From assembly GCF_963678635.1 (NCBI RefSeq), contig NC_087062.1:75382349-75446348 (forward strand): a stretch of 64,000 bases of DNA. Direction: 5' to 3'. The notes under the pieces are model-generated. The model did no database searches. It was not told where the DNA came from and saw nothing but the letters and a program-made list of their open reading frames with translations. The stretch is from Symsagittifera roscoffensis (taxonomy: Eukaryota > Xenacoelomorpha > Acoela > Convolutidae). Below, one piece after another: positions 53,483 to 63,994 of this stretch. Both the position numbers and the translations under genes were made by a program. Each line of letters opens with the position of its first letter. Positions within the stretch are counted from its first letter, which is position 1.

Positions 53483-53541
53483 CGCAGCCAGCAGGATACG
53501 AACCTTCTAGTCAGACGCCTTAACCACTCGGCCATGACTGC
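53483..53541 (-). pseudogene. tRNA-Ser pseudogene with internal deletion (copy 97)
   Basis: 59 nt: 23 bases from the T-stem through the 3' half of the anticodon arm are missing. Cannot fold. Confidence 0.9.
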
Positions 53542-53749
53542 TCCAAATGATGGAAAAATCTCAAAAAATAGGTACTGTATTTATAGGTAAATGCAACTGT
53601 CAATTTTAAAATTTTGATTCAACGCGACATCTTTTTTTTTTCAAAAATCAGATACGAAAACCGCAATAACTTAATATTCGAAACAAATCTGAGAAAAAAA
53701 CATAATATACTGACCCATCTGAAAAACTCCCCCTCTTGCAAGTGCGTAT

Positions 53750-53831
53750 CGCAGCCAGCAGGATTCGAACCTGCGCGTGATGATCACAACTGATTTCTAG
53801 TCGGACGCCTTAACCACTCGGCCATGGCTGC
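53750..53831 (-). tRNA. tRNA-Ser(AGA)-like (copy 98)
   Basis: Anticodon stem mismatches 27-43 and 29-41. Confidence 0.75.
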
Positions 53832-54037
53832 TCCGAATGATGGAAAAAATTCGAAAAATAGGTACTGTATTTCAAGGTAAATGCATATCTCAATTTTAAA
53901 ATTTTGATTCAACGCGACATCTTTTTTTTTCAAAAATCAGATACAAAAACCGCAATAACTCAATATTCAAAAAAAATCTGAGAAAAAACATACTCTACTT
54001 ACCCATCTGAAAAACTCGCCCTCTTGCTAGAGCGTAT

Positions 54038-54119
54038 CGCAGCCAGCAGGATTCCAACCTGCGCGTGATGATCACATGTGATTTCTAGTCAGACGCCTTA
54101 ACCACTCGGCCATGGCTGA
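54038..54119 (-). tRNA. tRNA-Ser(AGA)-like (copy 99)
   Basis: C56 to G in the B box, C28-C42, T1. Confidence 0.6.
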
Positions 54120-54317
54120 TCTGAATGATGCAAAAATCTCAAAAATAGGTACTGTATTTCAAGCAAATGCATATGTCAATTTTAAAAATTTGATTCAACG
54201 CGACATCTTTTTTCAAAAATCAGATACAAAAACCGCAATAACTTACTCGAAACAAATCTGAGAAAAAACATACTCTACTGACCCATCTAAAAAACTGCCC
54301 CTCTTGCTTGTACGAAT

Positions 54318-54399
54318 CGCAGCCAGCAGGATTCGAACCTGCGCGTGAAGATCACATCTGATTTCTAGTCAGACGCCTTAACCACTCGGACATGGCTGC
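54318..54399 (-). tRNA. tRNA-Ser(AGA) (copy 100)
   Basis: Only G10 to T. Confidence 0.82.
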
Positions 54400-54604
54400 T
54401 ACGAAGGCTGGAAAAAATCTCAAAAAAGGTACTCTATTTCAAGGTAAAAGCATATGTCAATTTTAAAATTTTGTTTCAACACGACATCTTTTTTTTTCAA
54501 AAATCAGATACAAAAACCGCAAAAACTCAATACTCGAAACAAATCTGAGAAAGAACATACTCTACTGACCCATCTGAAAAACTCCCCCTCTTGCTAGTGC
54601 GTAT

Positions 54605-54686
54605 CGCAGCCAGCAGGATTCAAACCTGCGCGTGATGATCACATCTGATTTCTAGTCAGACGCCTTAACCACTCGGCCATGGCTGC
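54605..54686 (-). tRNA. tRNA-Ser(AGA) (copy 101)
   Basis: Only C56 to T in the B box. Confidence 0.8.
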
Positions 54687-54893
54687 TACGAAGGCTGGAA
54701 AAAATCTCAAAAAAGGTACTTTATTTCAAGGTAAAAGCATATGTCAACTTTAAAATTTTGTTTCAACACGACATCTTTTTTTTTTCAAAAAACAGATAGC
54801 AAAAACCGCAATAACTCGATATTCGAAGCAAATCTGAGAAAAAAAATACTTTTTTGAGCCTTCTAAAAACCTGCCCCTCTTGCTAGTACGAAT

Positions 54894-54975
54894 CGCAGCC
54901 AGCAGGATTCGAACCTGCGCGTGAAGATCACATCTGATTTCTAGTCAGACGCCTTAACCACTCGGCCATGGCTGC
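54894..54975 (-). tRNA. tRNA-Ser(AGA) (copy 102)
   Basis: Fully consistent consensus body. Confidence 0.93.
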
Positions 54976-55184
54976 TCCGAATGATTAAAAATCTCAAAGA
55001 AATAGGAATTGTATTTCAAGGTAAATGTATATGTTTTTTTAAAATCATAATAATTCAACTCGACATCTTTTTTTTTTCAAAAAACACATACCAATAACCG
55101 CAAAAACTCAACATTCAAAACAAATCTGAGAAAAAAATACACTATTGACCCATCTAAAAAACAGCTCCTCTTGCTGGTACAAAT

Positions 55185-55266
55185 CGCAGCCAGCAGGATT
55201 CGAACCTGCGCGTGAAGGTCACATCTGATTTCTAGTCTGACGCCTTAACCACTCGGCCATGGCTGC
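55185..55266 (-). tRNA. tRNA-Ser(AGA) (copy 103)
   Basis: A29-A41 mismatch only. Confidence 0.82.
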
Positions 55267-55440
55267 TCGTAATGATTTAAAATCTCAAAAAATAGGTACT
55301 AAATTTCAAGGTAAATGCATATGTCAATTTTAAAATTTTGATTCAACGCGACATCTTTTTTTTCAAAAATCAGATACAAAAACCGCAATAACTCAATGTT
55401 CAATGTCCATCTAAAAACTGCCCCTCTTGCTTGTACGAAT

Positions 55441-55522
55441 CGCAGCCAGCAGGATTCGAACCTGCGCGTGAAGGTCACATCTGATTTCTAGTCAGACGCC
55501 TTAACCACTCGGCCATGGCTGC
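55441..55522 (-). tRNA. tRNA-Ser(AGA) (copy 104)
   Basis: All stems pair; variable loop CCT. Confidence 0.92.
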
Positions 55523-55727
55523 TCGTAATGATGTAAAAATCTCAAAAAATAGGTACTAAATTTCAAGGTAAATGCATATGTCAATTTTAAAATTTTGATT
55601 CAACGCGACATCTTTTTTTTCAAAAATCAGATACAAAAACCGCAATAACTCAATACTCGAAACAAATCTGAGAAAAAACATACTCTACCGACCCATCTGA
55701 AAAACTCCCCCTCTTGCTAGTGCGTAT

Positions 55728-55809
55728 CACAGCCAGCAGGATTCGAAGCTGCGCGTGATGCTCACATCTGATTTCTAGTCAGACGCCTTAACCACTCGGG
55801 CATGGCTGC
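55728..55809 (-). tRNA. tRNA-Ser(AGA)-like (copy 105)
   Basis: As copy 90. Confidence 0.65.
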
Positions 55810-56013
55810 TCAGAATTATGATAATCTCAACAAAATAGGAATTGTGTTTCAAGGTAAAGGTATATGTTTTTTTTTTTTAAATAATTCAACTAGACATCTT
55901 TTTTTTTCAAAAAACAGATACGAAAAACCGCAAAAACTCGATATTCGAAGCAAATCTGAGAAAAAATACTATATTGACCCATCTAAAAAACTGCCCCTCT
56001 TGCTTGTACGAAT

Positions 56014-56072
56014 CGCAGCCAGCAGGATACGAACCTTCTAGTCAGACGCCTTAACCACTCGGCCATGACTGC
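56014..56072 (-). pseudogene. tRNA-Ser pseudogene with internal deletion (copy 106)
   Basis: 59 nt, same 23-base deletion as copy 97. Confidence 0.9.
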
Positions 56073-56278
56073 TCCAAATGATGGAAAAATCTCAAAAAAT
56101 AGGTACTGTATTTATAGGTAAATGCAACTGTCAATTTTAAAATTTTGATTCAACGCGACATCTTTTTTTTCAAAAATCAGATACGAAAACCGCAAAAACT
56201 TAATATTCGAAACAAATCTGAGAAAAAAACATAATATACTGACCCATCTGAAAAACTCCCCCTCTTGCAAGTGCGTAT

Positions 56279-56360
56279 CGCAGCCAGCAGGATTCGAACC
56301 TGCGCGTGATGATCACAACTGATTTCTAGTCGGACGCCTTAACCACTCGGCCATGGCTGC
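56279..56360 (-). tRNA. tRNA-Ser(AGA)-like (copy 107)
   Basis: As copy 98. Confidence 0.75.
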
Positions 56361-56563
56361 TCCGAATGATGGAAAAAATTCGAAAAATAGGTACTGTATT
56401 TCAAGGTAAATGCATATGTCAATTTCAAAATTTTGATTCAACGCGACATCTTTTTTTTTCAAAAATCAGATACAAAAACCGCAATAACTTACTCGAAACA
56501 AATCTGAGAAAAAACATACTCTACTGACCCATCTAAAAAACTTCCCCTCTTGCTTGTACGAAT

Positions 56564-56645
56564 CGCAGCCAGCAGGATTCGAACCTGCGCGTGAAGATCA
56601 CATCTGATTTCTAGTCAGACGCCTTAACCACTCGGCCATGGCTGC
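56564..56645 (-). tRNA. tRNA-Ser(AGA) (copy 108)
   Basis: Fully consistent consensus body. Confidence 0.93.
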
Positions 56646-56850
56646 TACGAAGGCTGGAAAAAATCTCAAAAAAGGTACTCTATTTCAAGGTAAAAGCATA
56701 TGTCAATTTTAAAATTTTGTTTCAACACGACATCTTTTTTTTTCAAAAATCAGATACAAAAACCGCAAAAACTCAAAACTCGAAACAAATCTGAGAAAGA
56801 ACATACTCTACTGACCCATCTGAAAAACTCCCCCTCTTGCTAGTGCGTAT

Positions 56851-56932
56851 CGCAGCCAGCAGGATTCAAACCTGCGCGTGATGATCACATCTGATTTCTA
56901 GTCAGACGCCTTAACCACTCGGCCATGGCTGC
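56851..56932 (-). tRNA. tRNA-Ser(AGA) (copy 109)
   Basis: Only C56 to T. Confidence 0.8.
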
Positions 56933-57138
56933 TACGAAGGCTGGAAAAAATCTCAAAAAAGGTACTTTATTTCAAGGTAAAAGCATATGTCAATTTTAAA
57001 ATTTTGTTTCAACACGAAATCTTTTTTTTTCAAAAAACAGATAGCAAAAACCGCAATAACTCGATATTCGAAGCAAATCTGAGAAAAAAAATACTTTTTT
57101 GAGCCTTCTAAAAACCTGCCCCTCTTGCTAGTACGAAT

Positions 57139-57220
57139 CGCAGCCAGCAGGATTCGAACCTGCGCGTGAAGATCACATTTGATTTCTAGTCAGACGCCTT
57201 AACCACTCGGCCATGGCTGC
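57139..57220 (-). tRNA. tRNA-Ser(AGA) (copy 110)
   Basis: Only C28-A42 mismatch. Confidence 0.83.
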
Positions 57221-57429
57221 TCCGAATGATTAAAAATCTCAAAGAAATAGGAATTGTATTTCAAGGTAAATGTATATGTTTTTTTTAAATCATAATAATT
57301 CAACTCGACATCTTTTTTTTTTCAAAAAACACATACCAATAACCGCAAAAACTCAACATTCAAAACAAATCTGAGAAAAAAATACACTATTGACCCATCT
57401 AAAAAACAGCTCCTCTTGCTTGTACAAAT

Positions 57430-57511
57430 CGCAGCCAGCAGGATTCGAACCTGCGCGTGAAGATCACATCTGATTTCTAGTCAGACGCCTTAACCACTCG
57501 GCCATGGCTGC
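57430..57511 (-). tRNA. tRNA-Ser(AGA) (copy 111)
   Basis: Fully consistent consensus body. Confidence 0.93.
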
Positions 57512-57717
57512 TACGAAGGCTGGAAAAAATCTCAAAAAAGGTACTTTATTTCAAGGTAAAAGCATATGTCAATTTTAAAATTTTGTTTCAACACGACATC
57601 TTTTTTTTTCAAAAAACAGATAGCAAAAACCGCAATAACTCGATATTCGAAGCAAATCTGAGAAAAAAAATACTTTTTTGAGCCTTCTAAAAACCTGCCC
57701 CTCTTGCTAGTACGAAT

Positions 57718-57799
57718 CGCAGCCAGCAGGATTCGAACCTGCGCGTGAAGATCACATCTGATTTCTAGTCAGACGCCTTAACCACTCGACCATGGCTGC
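57718..57799 (-). tRNA. tRNA-Ser(AGA) (copy 112)
   Basis: C11 to T gives a wobble in the D-stem only. Confidence 0.87.
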
Positions 57800-58007
57800 T
57801 CCGAATGATTAAAAATCTCAAAGAAATAGGAATTGTATTTCAAGGTAAATGTATATGTTTTTTAAAATCATAATAATTCAACTCGACATCTTTTTTTTTT
57901 CAAAAAACACATACCAATAACCGCAAAAACTCAACATTCAAAACAAATCTGAGAAAAAAATACACTACTGACCCATCTAAAAAACTGCCCCTCTTGCTTG
58001 TACGAAT

Positions 58008-58089
58008 CGCAGCCAGCAGGATTCAAACCTGCGCCTGATGATCACATCTGATTTCTAGTCAGACGCCTTAACCACTCGGGCATGGCTGC
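58008..58089 (-). tRNA. tRNA-Ser(AGA)-like (copy 113)
   Basis: C56 to T, variable-arm mismatch and G10 to C. Confidence 0.67.
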
Positions 58090-58295
58090 TCCGAATTATG
58101 AAAATCTCAACAAAATAGGAATTTTATTTCAAGGTAGAAGATATATGTTTTTAAAAAAAAATAATTCAACTCGACATCTTTTTTTTTCAAAAAACAGATA
58201 GCAAAAACCGCAAAAACTCGATATTCGAAGCAAATCTGAGAAAAAAAATACTTTTTTGAGCCTTCTAAAAACCTGCCCCTCTCGCTAGTACGAAT

Positions 58296-58377
58296 CGCAG
58301 CCAGCAGGATTCGAACCTGCGCGTGAAGATCTCATCTGATTTCTAGTCAGACGCTTTAACCACTCGGCCATGGCTGC
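58296..58377 (-). tRNA. tRNA-Ser(AGA)-like (copy 114)
   Basis: Variable-arm and D-stem changes. Confidence 0.72.
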
Positions 58378-58584
58378 TCCGAATGATTACAAATCTCAAA
58401 GATATAGGAATTGTATTTCAAGGTAAATGTATATGTTTTTTTTAAAATCATAATAATTCAACTCGACATCTTTTCTTTCAAAAAACACATTCCAATAACC
58501 GCAAAAACTCAATATTCGAAACAAATCTGAGAAAAAAAACTCTATTGACCCATCTAAAAAACAGCTCCTCTTGCTTGTACAAAT

Positions 58585-58666
58585 CGCAGCCAGCAGGATT
58601 CGAACCTGCGCGTGAAGATCACATCTGATTTCTAGTCAGACGCCTTAACCACTCGGCCATGGCTGC
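58585..58666 (-). tRNA. tRNA-Ser(AGA) (copy 115)
   Basis: Fully consistent consensus body. Confidence 0.93.
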
Positions 58667-58875
58667 TCCGAATGATTAAAAATCTCAAAGAAATAGGAAT
58701 TGTATTTGAAGGTAAATGTATATGTTTTTTTTTAAATCATAATAATTCAACTCGACATCTTTTTTTTTCAAAAAACACATACCAATAACCGCAAAAACTC
58801 AATATTCAAAACAAATCTGAGAAAAAAATACTCTATTGACCCATCTAAAAAACAGCTCCTCTTGCTTGTACAAAT

Positions 58876-58957
58876 CGCAGCCAGCAGGATTCGAACCTGC
58901 GCGTGAAGATCACATCTTCTTTCTAGTCAGACGCCTTAACCACTCGGCTATGGCTGC
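58876..58957 (-). tRNA. tRNA-Ser(AGA)-like (copy 116)
   Basis: Anticodon stem as copy 64, G9 to A. Confidence 0.72.
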
Positions 58958-59171
58958 GCCGAATGATTAAAAATCTCAAAGAAATAGAAATTATATTTCA
59001 AGGTAAATGTATATGTTTTTTAAAAAAAAAATCATAATAATTCAACTCGACATCTTTTTTTTCAAAAAACACATACCAATAACCGCAAAAACTCAATATT
59101 CGAAACAAATCTGAGGAAAAAAAATACTCTATTGACTCATCTAAAAAACTGCCCCTCTTGCTTGTACGAAT

Positions 59172-59253
59172 CGCAGCCAGCAGGATTCGAACCTACGCGT
59201 GAAGATCACATCTGATTTCTAGTCAGACGCCTTAACCACTCGGCCAAGGCTGC
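59172..59253 (-). tRNA. tRNA-Ser(AGA) (copy 117)
   Basis: T50-G64 wobble and loss of pair 7-66. Confidence 0.78.
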
Positions 59254-59463
59254 TCCGAATGATTAAAAATCTCAAGGAAATAGGAATTGTATTTCAAGGT
59301 AAATTTATATGTTTTTTTTTAAAATCATAATAATTCAACTCGACATCTTTTTTTTTCAAAAAACACATACCAATAACCGCAAAAACTCAATATTCGAAAC
59401 AAATTTGAGAAAACAATACTCTATTGACCCATCTAAAAAACAGCTCCTCGTGCTTGTACAAAT

Positions 59464-59545
59464 CGCAGCCAGCAGGATTCGAACCTGCGCGTGAAGATCA
59501 CAGCTGCTTTCTGGTCAGACGCCTTAACCACTCGGCCATGTCTGC
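59464..59545 (-). tRNA. tRNA-Ser-like, C33 (copy 118)
   Basis: Position 33 is C, with A5-G68 and anticodon stem mismatches. Confidence 0.55.
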
Positions 59546-59761
59546 GCCGGATGGTTAAAAATCTCAAAGAAATAGGAATTGTATTTCAAGATAAAGGTAT
59601 ATGTTTTTTTAAAAAAAATCATAATAATTCAACTCGACATGTTTTTTTTTCTTCAAAAAACACATACCAATAACCGCAAAAACTCAATACTCGAAACAAA
59701 TCTGAGAAAAAACATACTCTACTGACCCATCTGAGAATCTACCTCTCTTGCTAGTGCGTAT

Positions 59762-59843
59762 CGCAGCCAGCAGGATTCGAACCTGCGCGTGATGATCACA
59801 CTTGATATCTAGTCAGACGCCGTAACCACTCGGGCATGGCTGC
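59762..59843 (-). tRNA. tRNA-Ser(AGA)-like (copy 119)
   Basis: Anticodon-arm changes (cttgatatc), G10 to C, D-loop change. Confidence 0.6.
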
Positions 59844-60047
59844 TCAGAAATATGAAAATCTCAAAAAAGTAGGAATTGTATTTCAAGGTTAAGGTATATG
59901 TTTTTTTTAAAAAATAATTCAACTCGACATCTTTTTTTTTCAAAAAAAAAGATACCAAAAACCGCAAATCTCAATATTCAAAACAAATCTGAAAAAAAAG
60001 TACTATATTGACCCATCTAAAAAACTGCCCCTCTTGCTTGTACGAAT

Positions 60048-60129
60048 CGCAGCTAGCAGGATTCGAACCTGCGCGTGAAGATCACATCTGATTTCTAAAC
60101 AGACGCCTTAACCACTCGGCCATGGCTGC
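60048..60129 (-). tRNA. tRNA-Ser(AGA)-like (copy 120)
   Basis: C5-A68 and T31-T39 mismatches, C32 to T. Confidence 0.67.
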
Positions 60130-60304
60130 TCGTAATGCTGGAAAAATCTCAAAAATTAAGTACTAAATTTCAAGGTAAATGCATATGTCAATTTTAAAAT
60201 TTTGATTCAACGCGACATCTTTTTTTCAAAAATCAGATACAAAAACCGCAATAACTCAATACTACTGACCCATCTGAAAAACTCCCCCTCTTGCTAGTGC
60301 GTAT

Positions 60305-60386
60305 CGCAGCCAGCAGGATTCGAAGCTGCGCGTGATGATCACATCTGATTTCTAGTCAGACGCCTTAACCACTCGGGCATGGCTGC
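60305..60386 (-). tRNA. tRNA-Ser(AGA)-like (copy 121)
   Basis: G53 to C and G10 to C. Confidence 0.68.
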
Positions 60387-60592
60387 TCAGAATTATGATA
60401 ATCTCAACAAAATAGGAAATGAATTTCAAGGTAAAAGTATATGTTTTTTTTTAAAATAATTCAACTAGACATCTTTTTTTTTCAAAAAACAGATACCAAA
60501 AACCGCAAAAACTCAATGTTCAAAACAAATCTGAAAAAAAAAAAATACATTATTGATCCATCTAAAAAACTGCCCCTCTTGCTTGTACGAAT

Positions 60593-60674
60593 CGCAGCCA
60601 GCAGGCTTCGAACCTGCGGGTGAAAATCACATCTGATTTCTAGTCAGACGCCTTAACCACTCGGCCATTGCTGC
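60593..60674 (-). tRNA. tRNA-Ser(AGA)-like (copy 122)
   Basis: T-loop change (gcttcg), T-stem edge change and C6 to A. Confidence 0.62.
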
Positions 60675-60880
60675 TCGTAATGATGGAAAAATCTCAAAAA
60701 ATAGGTTCTAAATTTCAAGGTAAATGCATATGTCAATTTTAAAATTTTGATTCAACGCGAAATCTTTTTTTTCAAAAATCAGATACAAAAACCGCAATAA
60801 CTCAATACTCGAAACAAATCTGAGAAAAAAAAATACTCTACTGACCCATCTGAAAAACTCCCCCTCTTGCTAGTGCGTAT

Positions 60881-60962
60881 CACAGCCAGCAGGATTCGAA
60901 CCTGCGCGTGAAGATCACATCTTCTTTCTAGTCAGACGCCTTAACCACTCGGCCATGGCTGC
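60881..60962 (-). tRNA. tRNA-Ser(AGA)-like (copy 123)
   Basis: G1-T72 wobble and anticodon stem as copy 64. Confidence 0.7.
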
Positions 60963-61166
60963 TCGTAATGATGGAAAAATCTCAAAAAAAGGTACTAAAT
61001 TTTAAGGTAAATGCATATGTCAATTTTAAAATTTTGATTCAACGCGACATCTTTTTTTTCAAAAATCAGATACAAAAACCGCAATAACTCAATACTCGAA
61101 ACAAATCTGAGAAAAAACATACTCTACTGACCCATCTGAAAAACTCCCCCTCTTGCTAGTGCGTAT

Positions 61167-61248
61167 CGCAGCCAGCAGGATTCGAAGCTGCGCGTGATGA
61201 TCACATCTGATTTCTAGTCAGACGCCTTAACCACTCGGGCATGGCTGC
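61167..61248 (-). tRNA. tRNA-Ser(AGA)-like (copy 124)
   Basis: As copy 121. Confidence 0.68.
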
Positions 61249-61454
61249 TCAGAATTATGATAATCTCAACAAAATAGGAATTGTATTTCAAGGTAAAGGT
61301 ATATGTTTTTTTTAAAAAAATAATTCAACTAGACATCTTTTTTTTTCAAAAAACAGATACGAAAAACCGCAAAAACTCGATATTCGAAGCAAATCTGAGA
61401 AAAAAAATACTATATTGACCCATCTAAAAAACTGCCCCTCTTGCTTGTACGAAT

Positions 61455-61513
61455 CGCAGCCAGCAGGATACGAACCTTCTAGTCAGACGCCTTAACCACT
61501 CGGCCATGACTGC
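61455..61513 (-). pseudogene. tRNA-Ser pseudogene with internal deletion (copy 125)
   Basis: 59 nt, same deletion as copies 97 and 106. Confidence 0.9.
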
Positions 61514-61719
61514 TCCAAATGATGGAAAAATCTCAAAAAATAAGTACTGTATTTATAGGTAAATGCAACTGTCAATTTGAAAATTTTGATTCAACGCAAC
61601 ATCTTTTTTTTTCAAAAATCAGATACGAAAACCGCAATAACTTAATACTCGAAACAAATCTGAGAAAAAACATAATATACTGACCCATCTGAAAAACTGC
61701 CCCTCTTGCAAGTGCGTAT

Positions 61720-61801
61720 CGCAGCCAACAGGATTCGAACCTGCGCGTGATGAACCCATCTGATTTCTTGTCAGACGCCTTAACCACTCGGGCATGGCTA
61801 C
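61720..61801 (-). tRNA. tRNA-Ser-like, A33 (copy 126)
   Basis: Position 33 is A; T2-G71 wobble, G10 to C and variable-arm changes. Confidence 0.52.
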
Positions 61802-62004
61802 TCCGAATTACGAAAATCTCAACAAAATAGGAATTGTATTTCAAGGTAAAGGTATATGTTTTTTTAAAAAAATAATTCAACTCGACATCTTTTTTTTTCA
61901 TAAAACAGATACCAAAAACCGCAATAACTCGATATTCGAAGCAAATCTGAGAAAAAAAACTTTTTTGACCCTTCTATTTTTGACCTGTTTTTGCTAGTAA
62001 GAAT

Positions 62005-62086
62005 TGCAGCAAGCAGGATTCGAACCTGCGAGTGAAGACCCCTTATGATTTCCAGTCAGACGCCTTAACAACTCGGCCATGGTTGC
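62005..62086 (-). tRNA. tRNA-Ser-like, anticodon GGA (copy 127)
   Basis: Loop C-T-GGA-A-A, but the anticodon stem and acceptor mismatch and the discriminator is A. The most divergent spacer of the array surrounds it. Confidence 0.5.
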
Positions 62087-62302
62087 TCAGAATGATTAAA
62101 AATCTCAAAGAAATAGGAATTGTATTTCAAGGTAAATGTATATGTTTTTTTTAAAAAAAAAAATCATAATAATTCAACTCGACATCTTTTTTTTTCAAAA
62201 TACAGATACCAATAACCGCAAACTCAATATTCGAAACAAATCTGAGAAAAAGACATACTCTACTGACCCATCTGGAAAACTCGCCATCTTGCTAGTGCGT
62301 AT

Positions 62303-62384
62303 CGCAGCCAGCAGGTTTCGAACATGGGCGTGAAGAAAACATATGAATTCTAGTCAGACGCCTTAACCACTCGACCATGGCTGC
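62303..62384 (-). tRNA. tRNA-Ser(AGA)-like (copy 128)
   Basis: Many changes in T-arm, variable arm and anticodon stem. Confidence 0.5.
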
Positions 62385-62591
62385 TCCGAATGGTGAAAAA
62401 ATCTCAAAAGTTAGGTACTGTATTTCAAGGTAAATGCATATGTCAATTTTAAAATTTTGATTCAACGCGTCATCTTTTTTTTTTCAAAAATCAGATACAA
62501 AAACCGCAATAACTCAATACTCGGAACAAATCTGAGAAAAAACATACTCTACTGAGCCATCTGAAAAACACCCCCTCTTGCTAGTGCGTAT

Positions 62592-62673
62592 CGCAGCCAG
62601 CAGGACTCGAACCTGCGCCTGATGATCACATCTGATTTCTAGTCAGACGCCCCAACCACTCGGGCATGTCTAA
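62592..62673 (-). tRNA. tRNA-Ser(AGA)-like (copy 129)
   Basis: The 5' acceptor strand is lost (catgtctaata on the plus strand) and G10 is C. Confidence 0.5.
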
Positions 62674-62876
62674 TATGAATTATGGAAAAATCTCAAAAAA
62701 CAGGTACTGTGTTTCAAGGTAAATGCATATGTCAATTTTAAAAATTTGATTCAACGCGACATTTTTTAAAAAAAATCAGATACAAAAACCGCAACAACTC
62801 AATACTCGAAACAAATCAGAGAAAAAACATACTCTACTGACCCATCTGAAAAAATCCCCCTCTTGCTAGTGCGTAT

Positions 62877-62958
62877 CGCAGCCAGCAGGACTCGAACCTG
62901 CGCGTGATGATCAAATCTGATTTCTAGTCAGACGCCTTAACCACTCGGCCATGGCTGC
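62877..62958 (-). tRNA. tRNA-Ser(AGA) (copy 130)
   Basis: B box GGTTCGAGTCC, still consensus. One variable-arm mismatch. Confidence 0.85.
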
Positions 62959-63164
62959 TCAGAAGGATGGAAAATCTCAAAAAACAGTTACTGTATTTCA
63001 AGGTAAATGCATATGTCAATTTTAGAAATTTGATTCAACGCGACATCTTTTTTTTTCAAAAATCAGATACAAAAAACCGCAATAAGTCAATACTCGAAAC
63101 AAATCAGAGAAAAAACATACTCTACTGACCCATCTGAAAAAATCCCCCTCTTGCTAGTGCGTAT

Positions 63165-63246
63165 CGCAGCCAGCAGGACTCGAACCTGCGCGTGATGATC
63201 ACATCTGATTTCTAGTCAGACGCCTTAACCACTCGGCCATGGCTGC
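63165..63246 (-). tRNA. tRNA-Ser(AGA) (copy 131)
   Basis: All stems pair; B box GGTTCGAGTCC. Confidence 0.92.
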
Positions 63247-63451
63247 TCAGAAGGATGGAAAATCTCAAAAAACAGTTACTGTATTTCAAGGTAAATGCAT
63301 ATGTCAATTTTAGAAATTTGATTCAACGCGACATCTTTTTTTTTCAAAAATCAGATACAAAAACTGCAATAAGTCAATACTCGAAACAAATCAGAGAAAA
63401 AACATACTCTACTGACCCATCTGAAAAAATCCCCCTCTTGCTAGTGCGTAT

Positions 63452-63533
63452 CGCAGCCAGCAGGACTCGAACCTGCGCGTGATGATCAAATCTGATTTCT
63501 AGTCAGACGCCTTAACCACTCGGCCATGGCTGC
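63452..63533 (-). tRNA. tRNA-Ser(AGA) (copy 132)
   Basis: As copy 130; neighbours are almost identical at a 288-base period. Confidence 0.85.
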
Positions 63534-63739
63534 TCAGAAGGATGGAAAATCTCAAAAAACAGTTACTGTATTTCAAGGTAAATGCATATGTCAATTTTAG
63601 AAATTTGATTCAACGCGACATCTTTTTTTTTCAAAAATCAGATACAAAAAACCGCAATAAGTCAATACTCGAAACAAATCAGAGAAAAAACATACTCTAC
63701 TGACCCATCTGAAAAAATCCCCCTCTTGCTAGTGCGTAT

Positions 63740-63821
63740 CGCAGCCAGCAGGACTCGAACCTGCGCGTGATGATCACATCTGCTTTCTAGTCAGACGCCT
63801 TAACCACTCGGCCATGGCTGC
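63740..63821 (-). tRNA. tRNA-Ser(AGA) (copy 133)
   Basis: A31-G39 mismatch at the top of the anticodon stem only. Confidence 0.83.
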
Positions 63822-63994
63822 TCAGAAGGATGGAAAATCTCAAAAAACAGTTACTGTATTTCAAGGTCAATGCCTATGTCAATTTTAAAAATTGGATTCA
63901 ACGCGACATCTTTTTTCAAAAAACAGATACAAAAACCGCAATAACTCAATACTACTGACCCATCTGAAAAACTCCCCCTCTTGCTAGTGCGTAT

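Larger units (their letters stand above)
52909..57717 (-). repeat. About 2.5-kb higher-order repeat, second copy missing one unit
   Basis: Units at 52909, 53196, 53483, 53750 recur at 55441, 55728, 56014, 56279 (offset about 2530). Units at 54318, 54605, 54894, 55185 recur at 56564, 56851, 57139, 57430 (offset about 2246). The unit at 54038 has no partner, so one monomer was lost. Confidence 0.87.

Noticed and set aside
24461-63482. Many 60-79-residue open frames through the array ending in words such as LLLVRIAASRIRTCA
   Set aside because: They are the plus-strand reading of the tRNA genes and spacers. They recur with the unit and have no start context, so they are artefacts.
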